Positions 1 to 9,150 of a DNA stretch of 64,000 nucleotides are shown in pieces. Made by a program: the position numbers and the translations under genes. The first letter of the stretch is position 1, and the number at the start of each line of letters is the position of its first letter. Source of the stretch: Duganella sp. BJB480 (GTDB lineage Bacteria > Pseudomonadota > Gammaproteobacteria > Burkholderiales > Burkholderiaceae_D); the NCBI GenBank assembly GCA_003416985.1, contig QVIN01000003.1, forward strand, positions 372,001 through 436,000, given 5' to 3'. Below the pieces are notes generated by a model that saw only the letters and a list, made by a program, of their open reading frames with translations, was not told the origin of the DNA and did no database searches.

Positions 1-19
1 TGTTCAGTTTGATGGCCAT
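1..19 (-). CDS. 5' end of a truncated minus-strand gene
   Basis: Only the first six codons (MAIKLN) lie inside the window. On the minus strand an AAGGAAA ribosome-binding sequence (complement of 23-29) stands a few bases before an ATG at 19-17. The gene is divergent from the phasin gene. The 258 bp between them hold no convincing gene. The product cannot be named from six residues. Confidence 0.5.
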
Positions 20-277
20 GCGTTTCCTTTTTCATTGAATTCGATAATTTGTTGCGGCGCAGTAATCCAGACTTTTTTCCTGCCTGCATTGCGATAGATC
101 AATATCCGTGCGGGTAGTATCCATGCGGCATGTTTCCTTGTTGCCGGCTTTGCGACATGGCAGATAAAATAACTTTCCAAGCCCGGCTTTCGCCGCTAGA
201 ATGGGCATATTGCAATGCATCATAACGCACCCCGCGTGCGCAGCTTGACCGACATTCTAATCGTCTCAGGAGAAACC

Positions 278-1009
278 ATGTCTTCGATCACCGAACAGTT
301 TTCCGCAGCTACGAAGTCCCAGTTGGAAGCCCAATTCAAGATCTTCAACACGTTTGCCAGCACCGCCGTCGAGAGCGCGGAAAAGGTCATCGCGCTGAAC
401 ATCAGCACCACCAAGGCTTCGGTGGAAAAATCGTCGGCAGCGGCGAAAAAACTGCTCGGCGCCAAGGATCCGCGCGAATTCTTCAGCCTGAGCACCGCCG
501 AACCGGCCAGCTTCGACAACCTGCTGGCCTATGGCCGTGAGCTGTACAGCATCGCTTCCGGCGTCCAGAACGAGTTGATCCAGAGCGCGCAGTCCACCAT
601 CAAGCAAGTCTCCGACCTGGCCGCCGCGCCGGTCACCGCGCTGAAGGCCGGCGTCAAGGCGGTTGCGCCTGCCGCCGCGCCGGTTGCCGCAGCTCCCGCG
701 GTTGCCGCGCCAAAGCCGGCCGCCGCCGCGCCGGTCGTGGTTGAGCCGCCGGTGGTCGTCACCACGGCGGCCGCCAACGAGCCGGTCGCCACGCCGGAAG
801 CCAAGCCCGCCAAGGCCGCGGTCAAGCCTAAGGCCGAGGAAGCACCGGTGCAGGAAGAACCCAAGGCCGCCGCCAAGCCGTCGTTCCCCGCGCCGCCGGC
901 CAAACCGGTCGCCGCCGACAGCAAGCCGGAACTGAAATCCGTACCGTCCGCCAAAGCCAAGCCGACCGGCAAGCAGCTCGACATGCTGGGCAGCAAAACC
1001 AAGAAATAA
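278..1009 (+). CDS. phaP: Phasin family protein with long Ala/Pro/Lys-rich tail
   Basis: This is a phasin, a protein that coats polyhydroxyalkanoate granules and limits their coalescence. The ATG at 278 follows an AGGAG sequence at correct spacing, so the open frame upstream of it (from 215) is not used. The protein is 243 residues. Residues 1 to about 115 form the helical phasin domain, with family-typical stretches such as KVIALNISTTKASVE and KKLLGAKDPREFF. Residues about 125-225 are a low-complexity Ala/Pro/Lys/Val tail resembling the PAKKA-like tails of some phasins and histone-like proteins. That tail makes it longer than a typical phasin of about 190 residues. A GC hairpin at 1024-1041 follows the stop but has no T-run. 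The granule role is family knowledge; DNA binding by the tail is only a possibility. Confidence 0.9.
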   Translation: MSSITEQFSAATKSQLEAQFKIFNTFASTAVESAEKVIALNISTTKASVEKSSAAAKKLLGAKDPREFFSLSTAEPASFDNLLAYGRELYSIASGVQNELIQSAQSTIKQVSDLAAAPVTALKAGVKAVAPAAAPVAAAPAVAAPKPAAAAPVVVEPPVVVTTAAANEPVATPEAKPAKAAVKPKAEEAPVQEEPKAAAKPSFPAPPAKPVAADSKPELKSVPSAKAKPTGKQLDMLGSKTKK

Positions 1010-1084
1010 GCCGATCGCGGTGACGCCGGGCACATCCGGCGGGCATGTTGTATCCTAGCGGACTACGCGCTAATCCGAGGCAAC

Positions 1085-2839
1085 ATGTCTACACTTTCCA
1101 GGCTGATCGGCGGCTTCGTCCGCCAGCACAGCCGTGCCTACGCCCTGTCCGGCGCCATGCTGGCCGGCGTGGCCATCCTCACCATCTGGGTGCCGCGCAA
1201 GGTCGGCGCCATGATCGACGGCCTGGCCGCCCACACCCTCGGCGGCAACGCGCTGCTGATGGAAATCGGCGCGCTGCTGCTGATCGGCGCCGGCATCTAT
1301 TTCCTGCGCGTGGCCTGGCGCCAGATCCTGTACGGCGCCGCCTACCAGCTCGGCGTGTCGCTGCGCACCCGCCTGTACAACCGCCTCACCGTGCAGGGCG
1401 CCGCGTTCTACCAGCGCCAGCGCACCGGCGACCTGATGGCGCTGGCCACCAACGATATCGACGCCATCGAGATGGCCGCCGGCGAAGCCATGCTGGCCGG
1501 CTTCGACGGCGCGCTGACGCTGGTGATGGTGCTGGGCGTGATGCTGCTCGGCGTCGACTGGCGCCTGGCCTGCATCGCGCTGCTGCCGTTCCCGCTGATG
1601 GGCTGGGCGTTCTGGTACATCTCCGGCCACATCCACACCGCCTCCACCGATTCGCTCAAGCGCTTCAGCGCCCTCAACGACCACGTGCAGGAAACCCTGT
1701 CCGGCGTGCGTACCCTGCGCGCGCTGGGCCTGGAGCAGCGCAGCGCGCGCCAGTTCGGCGAGCTGGCGCAAAAGGCGTCCGACGCCAGCCTGCGCGCCCA
1801 GGTGTGGGAGGCGGCCTACGAACCGGCCGTCGGCCTGACGCTGACCGCCGCCGGCGGCCTGACCCTGGGCCTGGGCGGCTACCTGGTCTGGCAGAACCAG
1901 CTGACCATCGGCGCGCTGACCAGCTTCACCATGTACCTCGGGCAGCTGATCTGGCCGATGTTCGCGGCCGGCTGGGTGCTGTCGCTGATCGAGCGCGGCC
2001 GCGCCGCCTGGCAGCGCCTGCACCCGATGCTGGACGCGCCGCTGGCCATCGCCGACCACGGCACGCTGGCCGCCGTGGCGCCGGGCGCGCTGTCGCTGCA
2101 CAACGTCACCTACGCCTATCCTGAACAGGGCGCGCCGGCGCTGAGCGGCATCACGCTCGAACTCCAGCCGGGCCAGACGCTCGGCCTGGTCGGCCCCACC
2201 GGCTGCGGAAAGTCGACCCTGCTGCGGGTGCTGCTGCGCCAGTTGACGCCGCAATCGGGCAGCGTGCGCTGGAGCGGCCACGCGCTCGACGAATACACGC
2301 TGCACGCGCTGCGCGCCGCCATCAGCTGGGTGCCCCAGGAGTCCTTCCTGTTCTCCGCCTCGATCGCCGACAACATCGCGTTGGCGCGTCCCGGCGCCAC
2401 GCGCGCGCAGGTCGAGCACGCGGCCACGCTGGCCGCCATCCACGACGACATCCTGCAATTCCCGCAAGGGTACGAGACCGAGGTCGGCGAGAAAGGCATC
2501 ACCTTGTCCGGCGGCCAGCGCCAGCGCGTCGCCATCGCCCGCGCGCTGCTGGCCGACAACGACCTGCTGCTGCTGGACGACGCCCTGTCCGCCGTCGACA
2601 CCGGCACCGAGACGCGCATCCTGCAGCACCTGGAGCAGCTGCGCCAGGCGCGCCACGGCCGCAGCGCCGTCATCGCCAGCCACCGCCTGAGCGCGGTGGT
2701 CAACGCCGACCTGATCGTCGTCCTGCGCGACGGCCGCGTCAGCGAAACCGGCAGCCACGAACAACTGCTGGAGCAGGACGGCTGGTACGCCAGCCAGTGG
2801 CGCTATCAACAATTGGAAGCCAGCCTCAATGCCCTTTAA
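1085..2839 (+). CDS. mdlA: ABC exporter half-transporter, MdlA-like
   Basis: This is an inner-membrane ABC exporter subunit of 584 residues, with six transmembrane helices (about 20-310) fused to a nucleotide-binding domain. Walker A (GPTGCGKST) is near residue 370, the LSGGQRQR signature near 473 and Walker B LLLLDDALSAVD near 495. Aspartate replaces the usual catalytic glutamate after Walker B. E. coli MdlA has the same DDALSAVD, which marks the degenerate-site half of a heterodimer. The next gene starts 11 bases inside this one, supporting coupled synthesis of the two halves. Substrate is unknown; the family includes multidrug and lipid exporters. The MdlA name rests on motif resemblance and the paired arrangement. 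Confidence 0.82.
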   Translation: MSTLSRLIGGFVRQHSRAYALSGAMLAGVAILTIWVPRKVGAMIDGLAAHTLGGNALLMEIGALLLIGAGIYFLRVAWRQILYGAAYQLGVSLRTRLYNRLTVQGAAFYQRQRTGDLMALATNDIDAIEMAAGEAMLAGFDGALTLVMVLGVMLLGVDWRLACIALLPFPLMGWAFWYISGHIHTASTDSLKRFSALNDHVQETLSGVRTLRALGLEQRSARQFGELAQKASDASLRAQVWEAAYEPAVGLTLTAAGGLTLGLGGYLVWQNQLTIGALTSFTMYLGQLIWPMFAAGWVLSLIERGRAAWQRLHPMLDAPLAIADHGTLAAVAPGALSLHNVTYAYPEQGAPALSGITLELQPGQTLGLVGPTGCGKSTLLRVLLRQLTPQSGSVRWSGHALDEYTLHALRAAISWVPQESFLFSASIADNIALARPGATRAQVEHAATLAAIHDDILQFPQGYETEVGEKGITLSGGQRQRVAIARALLADNDLLLLDDALSAVDTGTETRILQHLEQLRQARHGRSAVIASHRLSAVVNADLIVVLRDGRVSETGSHEQLLEQDGWYASQWRYQQLEASLNAL

Positions 2840-4631
2840 GCCCGAACCCACCTCCGCGCGCCGCCAGACCTGGCAGGCGTTCTCCCTGCTGCGCCGGGCC
2901 GCCCTGCCCGACCAGCGCCACCTGGGCTGGGCCGTGCTGTGGCTGGTGCTGGCCGCGCTGCTGGAAGTGTCCGGCCCGATCATGGGCAAGGCGCTGATCG
3001 ACGAGCACCTGCTGCCGCACCATCTGGACTGGCCGCGCATGGCCGGCCTGCTGGCCGGCATGGTGCTGACCGGCTGGATCGCCAGCGGCCTGCGCTACCT
3101 GCAGCTGGTGCGCCTGTCCGGCCTGGCGATGCGCTCGGTGATGCGGCTGCGCGAGATGGTCTACACCCACGTGCTGCTGCTGCCGATGGCCTTCTTCGAC
3201 CGCGCCATCACCGGCCAGCTGGTCTCGCGCGTGACCAACGACACCGAGGCCGTCAAGACGCTGTACATCCAGGTGCTGTTCGTCATGCTGGACTCGACCA
3301 TCGTGCTGGTCGGCACGGTGGCGGCGATGGCCTGGCTGGACTGGCACCTGATGCTGATCGTGCTGGCGCTGCTGCCGGCGGTGCTGCTGATCGTCTGGCT
3401 GTACCAGCGCTGGAGCGCGCCGGCCGTCACCCGCGCCCGCGCGCTGCGCAGCGACATCAACGGCCAGATGGCCGAGTCGATCGGCGGCATGAGCGTGCTG
3501 CAGGCGAACAACGCCGAGGCCCGCTTCAGCCAGCGCTTCGCCGCCACCAACCAGGACCACTACACCGCCCGCCTGGCCGAGCTGCGCGCCAACGCCTGGC
3601 TGCTGCGCCCGGCGCTGGACCTGTTCAACATCATCCTGCTGGCGGCGGTGATCTACCTGTTCGGCCAGCGCGCCATGACCGCCGCCGAGGTGGGCGTGCT
3701 GTACGCCTTCATCAGCTACCTGGCGCGCGTGATCGAGCCGCTGATCCAGATCACCATGCAGTTCAGCCAGTTGCAGCAATCGGTGGTGGCCACCGCGCGC
3801 GTGGCCACGCTGCTCGACGAGGCCACCGCCACCGAGCACGCCGCCCACGGCCACGACGCCGGCCTGGCCACCGCGCGCACCGCCGCCAACGACGCCGACG
3901 CGCCGGCGGTCGCCATCCGCCACCTGAGCTTTGCCTACAACGAAGGCCATCCGGTGCTGCACGACCTGTCGCTGGAGATTCCGCAGGGCGCCTTCGTCGG
4001 CATCGTCGGCCACACCGGCAGCGGCAAGTCGACGCTGCTGTCGCTGCTGCTGCGCTTTTATCCGGTCAAGCACGGCAGCATCGCCATCCACGGCATGCCG
4101 CTGGACGCCATCGCCAACGAGCGCTTCCGCGCCGACGTCGGCCTGGTGCCGCAAGACCCCTTCCTGCTGGCCGCCTCGGCGCGCGAGAACATCGACATGG
4201 GCCGCGGCCTGACGCAGGCGCAGATCGAGACCGCCGCGCGCGCCGCCCACGCGCACGACTTCATCGCCGCGCTGGACCAGGGCTACGACACTCCGCTGGG
4301 CGAAGGCGGCTCGCGGCTGTCGGTCGGCCAGAAGCAGCTGATCGCCATCGCCCGCGCGCTGGCCGGCGCGCCGCGCATCCTGCTGCTCGACGAGGCCACC
4401 TCGCACATCGATTCGCAGACCGAGCAGATCGTGCAGACCGCGCTCGACGAGCTGCGCGGCACGGTGACGGTGATCGCCATCGCGCACCGGCTGTCGACCA
4501 TCCGCGACGCCGACCGCATCATCGTGCTCAACCACGGCCGCATCGCCGAGACCGGCCCGCACGAGCAGCTGATGCGGATAGACGGCGGCCTGTACCAGCG
4601 CCTCTACCTGCTGCAACAGCTGGCCGCCTAG
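2829..4631 (+). CDS. mdlB: ABC exporter half-transporter, MdlB-like
   Basis: This is the partner half of the upstream exporter, 600 residues, with six transmembrane helices followed by an ATPase domain. Walker A (GHTGSGKST) is near residue 393, a variant signature LSVGQKQ near 497 and Walker B LLLDEATSHIDS near 518, here with the catalytic glutamate. The LSVGQ signature plus intact DEAT box matches E. coli MdlB. The two genes together therefore predict a heterodimer with one canonical and one degenerate ATP site. Its ATG lies inside the 3' end of the first gene (11-bp overlap). Residues about 330-355 form an Ala/Asp/His-rich insert just before the ATPase domain. Substrate is unknown. Confidence 0.82.
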   Translation: MPFKPEPTSARRQTWQAFSLLRRAALPDQRHLGWAVLWLVLAALLEVSGPIMGKALIDEHLLPHHLDWPRMAGLLAGMVLTGWIASGLRYLQLVRLSGLAMRSVMRLREMVYTHVLLLPMAFFDRAITGQLVSRVTNDTEAVKTLYIQVLFVMLDSTIVLVGTVAAMAWLDWHLMLIVLALLPAVLLIVWLYQRWSAPAVTRARALRSDINGQMAESIGGMSVLQANNAEARFSQRFAATNQDHYTARLAELRANAWLLRPALDLFNIILLAAVIYLFGQRAMTAAEVGVLYAFISYLARVIEPLIQITMQFSQLQQSVVATARVATLLDEATATEHAAHGHDAGLATARTAANDADAPAVAIRHLSFAYNEGHPVLHDLSLEIPQGAFVGIVGHTGSGKSTLLSLLLRFYPVKHGSIAIHGMPLDAIANERFRADVGLVPQDPFLLAASARENIDMGRGLTQAQIETAARAAHAHDFIAALDQGYDTPLGEGGSRLSVGQKQLIAIARALAGAPRILLLDEATSHIDSQTEQIVQTALDELRGTVTVIAIAHRLSTIRDADRIIVLNHGRIAETGPHEQLMRIDGGLYQRLYLLQQLAA

Positions 4632-4773
4632 CTTTCATGTTCTGACAACCTTGTAAAAAACATTGCTATTCAACTGGCAATATCGACCATTTTCTTGCCA
4701 TTTCCGCCACGAATAGTGTGCATTTTCGGGTGAAAAATCACGGTTTCGCGGGCTTTCTCGTCTGCAACAAGAA

Positions 4774-4779
4774 TATAAT
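4774..4779 (+). promoter_or_regulatory. Perfect -10 box (TATAAT) before the first TPR-GGDEF gene
   Basis: A consensus TATAAT lies in the AT-rich 147-bp gap after the exporter genes. It puts a transcription start near 4786, only about 17 nt before the ATG at 4803. No good -35 hexamer is visible 16-18 bp upstream. An in-frame TTG at 4779 lies within the box and so cannot be the start of translation from this promoter. Confidence 0.5.
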
Positions 4780-4802
4780 TGTCTAGACACTTTGCACGTG
4801 CA

Positions 4803-6971
4803 ATGGACAACCGGGAGCGTCAGTTGGCGGGTATCAGAAATGGCTGGTGGCTAGTCCACGCGGGACCGCGTGCCCTCGCGGCCGCCGTGGCACTCGCCCT
4901 GACGCCGGCGGCGCCCCACGCCGAACCCGCCTCGCTGTATGCCCGCATCCTCGAAGTACGCGAACAAAGCCGCTTCGTGCCGGACAAGGCCTTGACGCAG
5001 CTGCTCAAGCTGCGGGCCGAGGCGGTCGACGCGCCGCCGGCCACCCAGGCCGAGCTGCTCAACCAGCTGAGCGTGGCCAATATGCGCGCCGGCCACAGCG
5101 ACGCCGCCCTGGCCGCCGCCAACCAGCTGATCGCCTACGGCAAGTCGCTGCGCGACGACGCCATCGTCGCCAAGGGTCAGATGGCCAAGGGCTACGTGCT
5201 GTTCGACCGCGCCGAGGTCGAGGCCTCGCACCAGCTGTCCTTCGACGCCGAAAAGACCGCCGCCACCAGCAGCAACCTGGCCCTGCGCTCGCAGGTGGCG
5301 GTCACGGTCGGCCAGACCTATGCCGAGATGGGCAACTTCCCGGCCGCGCTGGTCAAGCTGCAGAACGGCGTCGACATGGCGCGCCAGGTGAACGACGATC
5401 CGGTGATGCTGGTCGGCGCGCTCAACGCGCTGGTCACGCTGTACACGCAGATGAAGGAATACGACAAGGCCTCGGCCGCGCTGGAGGAACTGCTGACCGA
5501 GACCGAGAAGCTGCGCTCGCCGGGCCGCATGGCGATCGCCAAGAACACCGAGTACGGCCTGGCCATCGACTCGGGCCAGCCCAAGCGCGCGCTGCGCGCG
5601 CTGCTGCAAAGCCTGGACCTGGAGCGCAAGCTGGGCGCCGAGCGCATGATAGGCGTGACCCTGGTCAACCTGTCCGACAGCTACCTGAAGGAGCACGACT
5701 ACCCGCGCGCGGCCCAGTACGCGAACGAATCGCTGCGCTCGACCCAGCTGACCAACGACAAGTCGGTGGAGGCCACCGCGCGCGTCAACCTGGGCCAGGC
5801 CTACCTGGGCATGGGCCGGGTCGCCGAGGGCAAGAAGCAGTACGAGGCCGGCATGGCGCGCTACGAGCAGGAGAACAACAAGCCCGACCTGCAGGCGGCG
5901 CTGCGCGAATACGGCGAGGCGCTCGAGCGGGTGGGCGACCTGGGCGGCGCGGTGTCGGCCTACCACCGCGAGCGCGCGCTGTCGAACGAGCTGTTCGAGA
6001 AGCAGCGCCGCCAGGCGATGCTGGAGCTGCAGGAAAAATACGAGACCGAAAAGAAGCAGCGCCAGATCCAGCTGCTGCGCCAGGAGAACCAGGTCAAGGG
6101 CGCCGAGATCGACAACCGCCGCCTGCAGCAGCGCGTGTGGTGGCTGCTGGCCCTGGTGTTCGCGCTGGCGTCGGTGGTGGTCGGGCTGTTGTACCGCAAG
6201 GTGCGCCACGCCAACGCCCAGCTGGAGGTGAAGAACCTGGAGCTCAAGGCGCAGTCCACCCTCGATCCCCTGACCTCGCTGTACAACCGCCGCCACTTCC
6301 AGGACTTCATGCGCGAGCGGCAGCACGCCGACCAGCCGCCGCCGGACAAGCGCGCGCCGCACGGCGACGACGTGGTCGGCGCGCTGTTCCTGCTGGACGT
6401 CGACCACTTCAAGCACATCAACGACCGCTACGGCCACGCCGCCGGCGACGCCGTGCTCAGGATGATCGCCGAGAACCTGCGCGTGGTGCTGCGCGAGACC
6501 GACATGATCGTGCGCTGGGGCGGCGAGGAGTTCCTGGCCTTCCTGCCGGCGATCCCGCGCCACGGCGTCGACGAGGTGGCGCGCCGCATCCTGTCCGGCA
6601 TCTCGTCGCAGGTGATCCGCTACCAGGAGCACCAGATTTCGGTGAACGTGTCGGTCGGCTTCTCGCCGTATCCGCTGGCGCCGGCCAACGAGGCGCTGCC
6701 GTGGGAGCGCGCGGTCAACCTGATCGACATGGCGCTGTACCTGGCCAAGGCCCACGGACGCAACCGCGCCTACGGCGTGCGCGGCTTCAACAACTTCCAG
6801 CGCACCTCGATGGAGCAGATCGAGCAGGACCTGGAGGGCGCGTGGCGGGCCGGCTTCGTCGAGTTGAGCGTGGTGCTGGGCGGCGACCAGGAACCGCGGC
6901 CGCCCGGGCACAGCAACGTGGTCCCACTCAAGCGCCCGTCGCCGGAAGCCGCGCAGAACTCCCCCCTATAA
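4803..6971 (+). CDS. Diguanylate cyclase with periplasmic TPR sensor (paralogue 1 of 3)
   Basis: This is a membrane diguanylate cyclase that makes c-di-GMP from two GTP. The 722-residue product has an N-terminal signal or anchor segment, about 370 residues of TPR-like helical repeats, a charged coiled coil (EKKQRQIQLLRQEN), one transmembrane helix (about 445-465) and a cytoplasmic GGDEF domain. The active site GGEEF is at 573-577 and the RETD inhibitory site at 564-567, exactly five residues upstream, so product inhibition is expected. The repeats are probably periplasmic, sensing an unknown protein or peptide. The start is uncertain: ATG 4803 has no clear Shine-Dalgarno sequence, whereas TTG 4824 has GGGAG six bases before it and gives a cleaner signal peptide. 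Two close paralogues follow directly. Confidence 0.85.
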   Translation: MDNRERQLAGIRNGWWLVHAGPRALAAAVALALTPAAPHAEPASLYARILEVREQSRFVPDKALTQLLKLRAEAVDAPPATQAELLNQLSVANMRAGHSDAALAAANQLIAYGKSLRDDAIVAKGQMAKGYVLFDRAEVEASHQLSFDAEKTAATSSNLALRSQVAVTVGQTYAEMGNFPAALVKLQNGVDMARQVNDDPVMLVGALNALVTLYTQMKEYDKASAALEELLTETEKLRSPGRMAIAKNTEYGLAIDSGQPKRALRALLQSLDLERKLGAERMIGVTLVNLSDSYLKEHDYPRAAQYANESLRSTQLTNDKSVEATARVNLGQAYLGMGRVAEGKKQYEAGMARYEQENNKPDLQAALREYGEALERVGDLGGAVSAYHRERALSNELFEKQRRQAMLELQEKYETEKKQRQIQLLRQENQVKGAEIDNRRLQQRVWWLLALVFALASVVVGLLYRKVRHANAQLEVKNLELKAQSTLDPLTSLYNRRHFQDFMRERQHADQPPPDKRAPHGDDVVGALFLLDVDHFKHINDRYGHAAGDAVLRMIAENLRVVLRETDMIVRWGGEEFLAFLPAIPRHGVDEVARRILSGISSQVIRYQEHQISVNVSVGFSPYPLAPANEALPWERAVNLIDMALYLAKAHGRNRAYGVRGFNNFQRTSMEQIEQDLEGAWRAGFVELSVVLGGDQEPRPPGHSNVVPLKRPSPEAAQNSPL

Positions 6972-6972
6972 T
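6967..6972 (+). promoter_or_regulatory. TATAAT overlapping the stop codon of paralogue 1
   Basis: A consensus -10 hexamer contains the TAA stop (6969-6971) of the first cyclase gene and lies 43 bp before the likely GTG start of the second. It could give the second and third cyclases their own transcript. No -35 match is evident, so activity would depend on an activator or an alternative sigma factor, or the match is chance. Confidence 0.35.
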
Positions 6973-7014
6973 GCGTATCTCGGGAAATTTTCAAGTCGGG
7001 GGGCGGAGTTGGCG

Positions 7015-9150
7015 GTGACGACACAAAGCGGTTGCTTGACATGGGCGCGGGCGCGCGGGCGGCTCGCCGCCGCCTTGCTGGCGGTGGCGCTGGCGCCGGC
7101 GCCGGCGCTGGCGCTGTCCGAGCTGGACCAGCGCATCGCGGACTTGCACGAGCAAAGCCGCTTCGATCCCGAGAAGGCGCTGGCGCAGCTGCTCGAACTG
7201 CAGCCGCGCATGGAGGCGGCGCCTGCGGCCACCCGCGCCGGGCGGCTGGTCCAGATCAGCGCCGCCCAGGAGTTCCTGCGCCGGCACGACGCGGCGCTGG
7301 CCACGGCCGACGAGCTGATCGCCTACGGCCGCGCGCAACATGACGACGCCATCGTCGCCCAGGGCATGCGGGCCAGGACGATCGCGCTGAACGGCAGCGG
7401 CAAGGCCGCCGAGGCCTACCAGCTGGCGCTGCAGACCGAGAGGCTGGCCGCCACCGCCGGCAACAAGAGCGTGCAGGCGCAGGCCGCCACGACCGCCGGC
7501 ACGCTGAGCGCGGCCCAGGGCAATTTCCTGACCGCGCAGGACCAGCTGCAGGCGGCGGTCCTGCTGGCGCGCCAGGTGCAGGACGAGCCGTCGCTGCTGG
7601 CCGCCGCGCTGCAGCAGCTGGCCTATCTCCAGGTCCGCACCGGCGAGCGCGACAAGGCCTACGCCGTGCTGGGCGAACTGCAGAAGGCGACCGCGGCGCG
7701 GCCCTCGCCGGCGCTGTCGTTCGACAGCAGGCTGGTGGAGTACGAGGTGGCGCACCGCTTCGGCCAGCCCCGGCGCGCGCTGCAGGCGCTGCTGGACAAC
7801 CTGGAGCTGCTGCACAAGCTGGGCGCGCGGCGCCTGCTGGTCTCCACCCAGGTCAACATCTCCAACCTCTACCTGCAGCAGCAGGACTACGCCGCCGCCG
7901 CGCACCACGCGTCCGAGGCCTTGGGCGAGGCGCTCGCCAACCAGTCCGCGCTGGGCGCGGCGAAGGCGCGCATGAACCTCGGCCACGCCTATCTGGGCCA
8001 GGGGCGCGTCGCCGAGGGCAAGAAGACCTATGAGGCCGGGCTGTCCGCGCTCGACCACATCGGCCGCAACGCCGACCTGCAGGAAGCGCTGATGGAATAC
8101 GGCCAGGCGCTGGAACAGGCCGGCGACATGGCGGCGGCGGTGCAGGCCTATCACCGCGAACGCAAGCTGTCGGACGAGATGGAGGAGCAGCAGCGCCGCA
8201 CCTCCATGCGGGAACTGCAGCAGAAGTACGAGACCGAGAAGAAGCAGCGCCAGATCGAGCTGCTGCGGCGCGAAAACCAGGTCAAGGGCGTGGAGCTGGA
8301 GAACCGCCGCCTGCAGCAGCGCGTGTGGTGGCTGCTGGCCCTGGCGTTCGCGCTGGCGGCCGGCGTGGTCGGCCTGCTGTACCGCAAGGTGCGCCAGGCC
8401 AACGCCCGGCTGGAGGTGAAGAACATCGAGCTCAAGGCGCAATCCACGCTGGACCCGCTCACCGCCCTGTACAACCGCCGCCACTTCCAGGACTACATGC
8501 GCGCCGTGGCCGACCAGCAGCGCGACGCCGGCCGCGGCGGCGCGCACGGCGACGACATCGTCGGCGCGCTGTTCCTGCTCGACGTCGACCACTTCAAGCA
8601 CGTCAACGACAGCTACGGCCACGCCGCCGGCGACGCCGTGCTCAGGATGATCGCCGAGAACCTGCGCGTGGTGCTGCGCGAGACCGACATGATCGTGCGC
8701 TGGGGCGGCGAGGAGTTCCTGGCCTTCCTGCCGGCGGTCCCGCGCCACGGCGTCGACGACGTCGCGCGCCGCATCCTGGACGGCATCGCGGCGCAGACCA
8801 TCCGCTGCCAGGACCAGGACATCTCGGTCAACGTCTCGATCGGCTTCGCGCCGGTCCCGCTGGCGCCGGCCGGCGTGCCGCTGCCGTGGGAGCGCGCGGT
8901 CAACCTGGTCGACATGGCGCTGTACCTGGCCAAGTCGCACGGCCGCAACCGCGCCTACGGCGTGCGCGGCTTCGGCAACGTCGAAGAGACGTCGATGGAA
9001 GCGATCGAACAGGACCTGGAGCGCGCCTGGCGCGCCGGCTTCGTGGACCTGAGCGTGGTGCTGGGCGGCGCGCCGGAACCGCAGCCGCCGGTGCCGTCGA
9101 AGCAGGACGGCGGCGCGGTGCCGCACACCACGGCGAAAGCGGTGCCCTGA
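7015..9150 (+). CDS. Diguanylate cyclase with periplasmic TPR sensor (paralogue 2 of 3)
   Basis: This is the second tandem paralogue, 711 residues from the GTG at 7015, chosen because GGAG (7005-7008) is six bases upstream; a TTG at 7009 would be too close. A signal peptide ending near PALALSEL is followed by TPR-like repeats, a coiled coil, one transmembrane helix (VWWLLALAFALAAG) and a GGDEF domain. GGEEF is at about 564-568, with RETD five residues before it. The GGDEF half is nearly identical to paralogue 1, while the sensor half has diverged. This suggests duplication followed by change in ligand recognition under a conserved output. Its TGA overlaps the next ATG by one base. Confidence 0.85.
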   Translation: MTTQSGCLTWARARGRLAAALLAVALAPAPALALSELDQRIADLHEQSRFDPEKALAQLLELQPRMEAAPAATRAGRLVQISAAQEFLRRHDAALATADELIAYGRAQHDDAIVAQGMRARTIALNGSGKAAEAYQLALQTERLAATAGNKSVQAQAATTAGTLSAAQGNFLTAQDQLQAAVLLARQVQDEPSLLAAALQQLAYLQVRTGERDKAYAVLGELQKATAARPSPALSFDSRLVEYEVAHRFGQPRRALQALLDNLELLHKLGARRLLVSTQVNISNLYLQQQDYAAAAHHASEALGEALANQSALGAAKARMNLGHAYLGQGRVAEGKKTYEAGLSALDHIGRNADLQEALMEYGQALEQAGDMAAAVQAYHRERKLSDEMEEQQRRTSMRELQQKYETEKKQRQIELLRRENQVKGVELENRRLQQRVWWLLALAFALAAGVVGLLYRKVRQANARLEVKNIELKAQSTLDPLTALYNRRHFQDYMRAVADQQRDAGRGGAHGDDIVGALFLLDVDHFKHVNDSYGHAAGDAVLRMIAENLRVVLRETDMIVRWGGEEFLAFLPAVPRHGVDDVARRILDGIAAQTIRCQDQDISVNVSIGFAPVPLAPAGVPLPWERAVNLVDMALYLAKSHGRNRAYGVRGFGNVEETSMEAIEQDLERAWRAGFVDLSVVLGGAPEPQPPVPSKQDGGAVPHTTAKAVP

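Noticed and set aside
32..223. Small minus-strand frame upstream of the phasin
   Set aside because: No ribosome-binding site or domain, and the region should hold promoters for the divergent genes.
1024..1041. Terminator after the phasin gene
   Set aside because: The GC hairpin has no T-run, so I mention it only with the gene.
1070..3061. Long minus-strand open frame opposite the ABC exporter
   Set aside because: It is a GC-skew shadow: low-complexity Gln/Ala/Arg composition, no start signal, and it covers two genes with clear motifs.
4779..4781. TTG as the start of the first cyclase
   Set aside because: It lies in the TATAAT box and would precede the predicted transcript start.
4851..6911. 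Long minus-strand open frame opposite cyclase 1, with similar frames opposite cyclases 2 and 3
   Set aside because: The recurrence follows the duplicated plus-strand genes and shows no domain; it is a codon-bias artefact.
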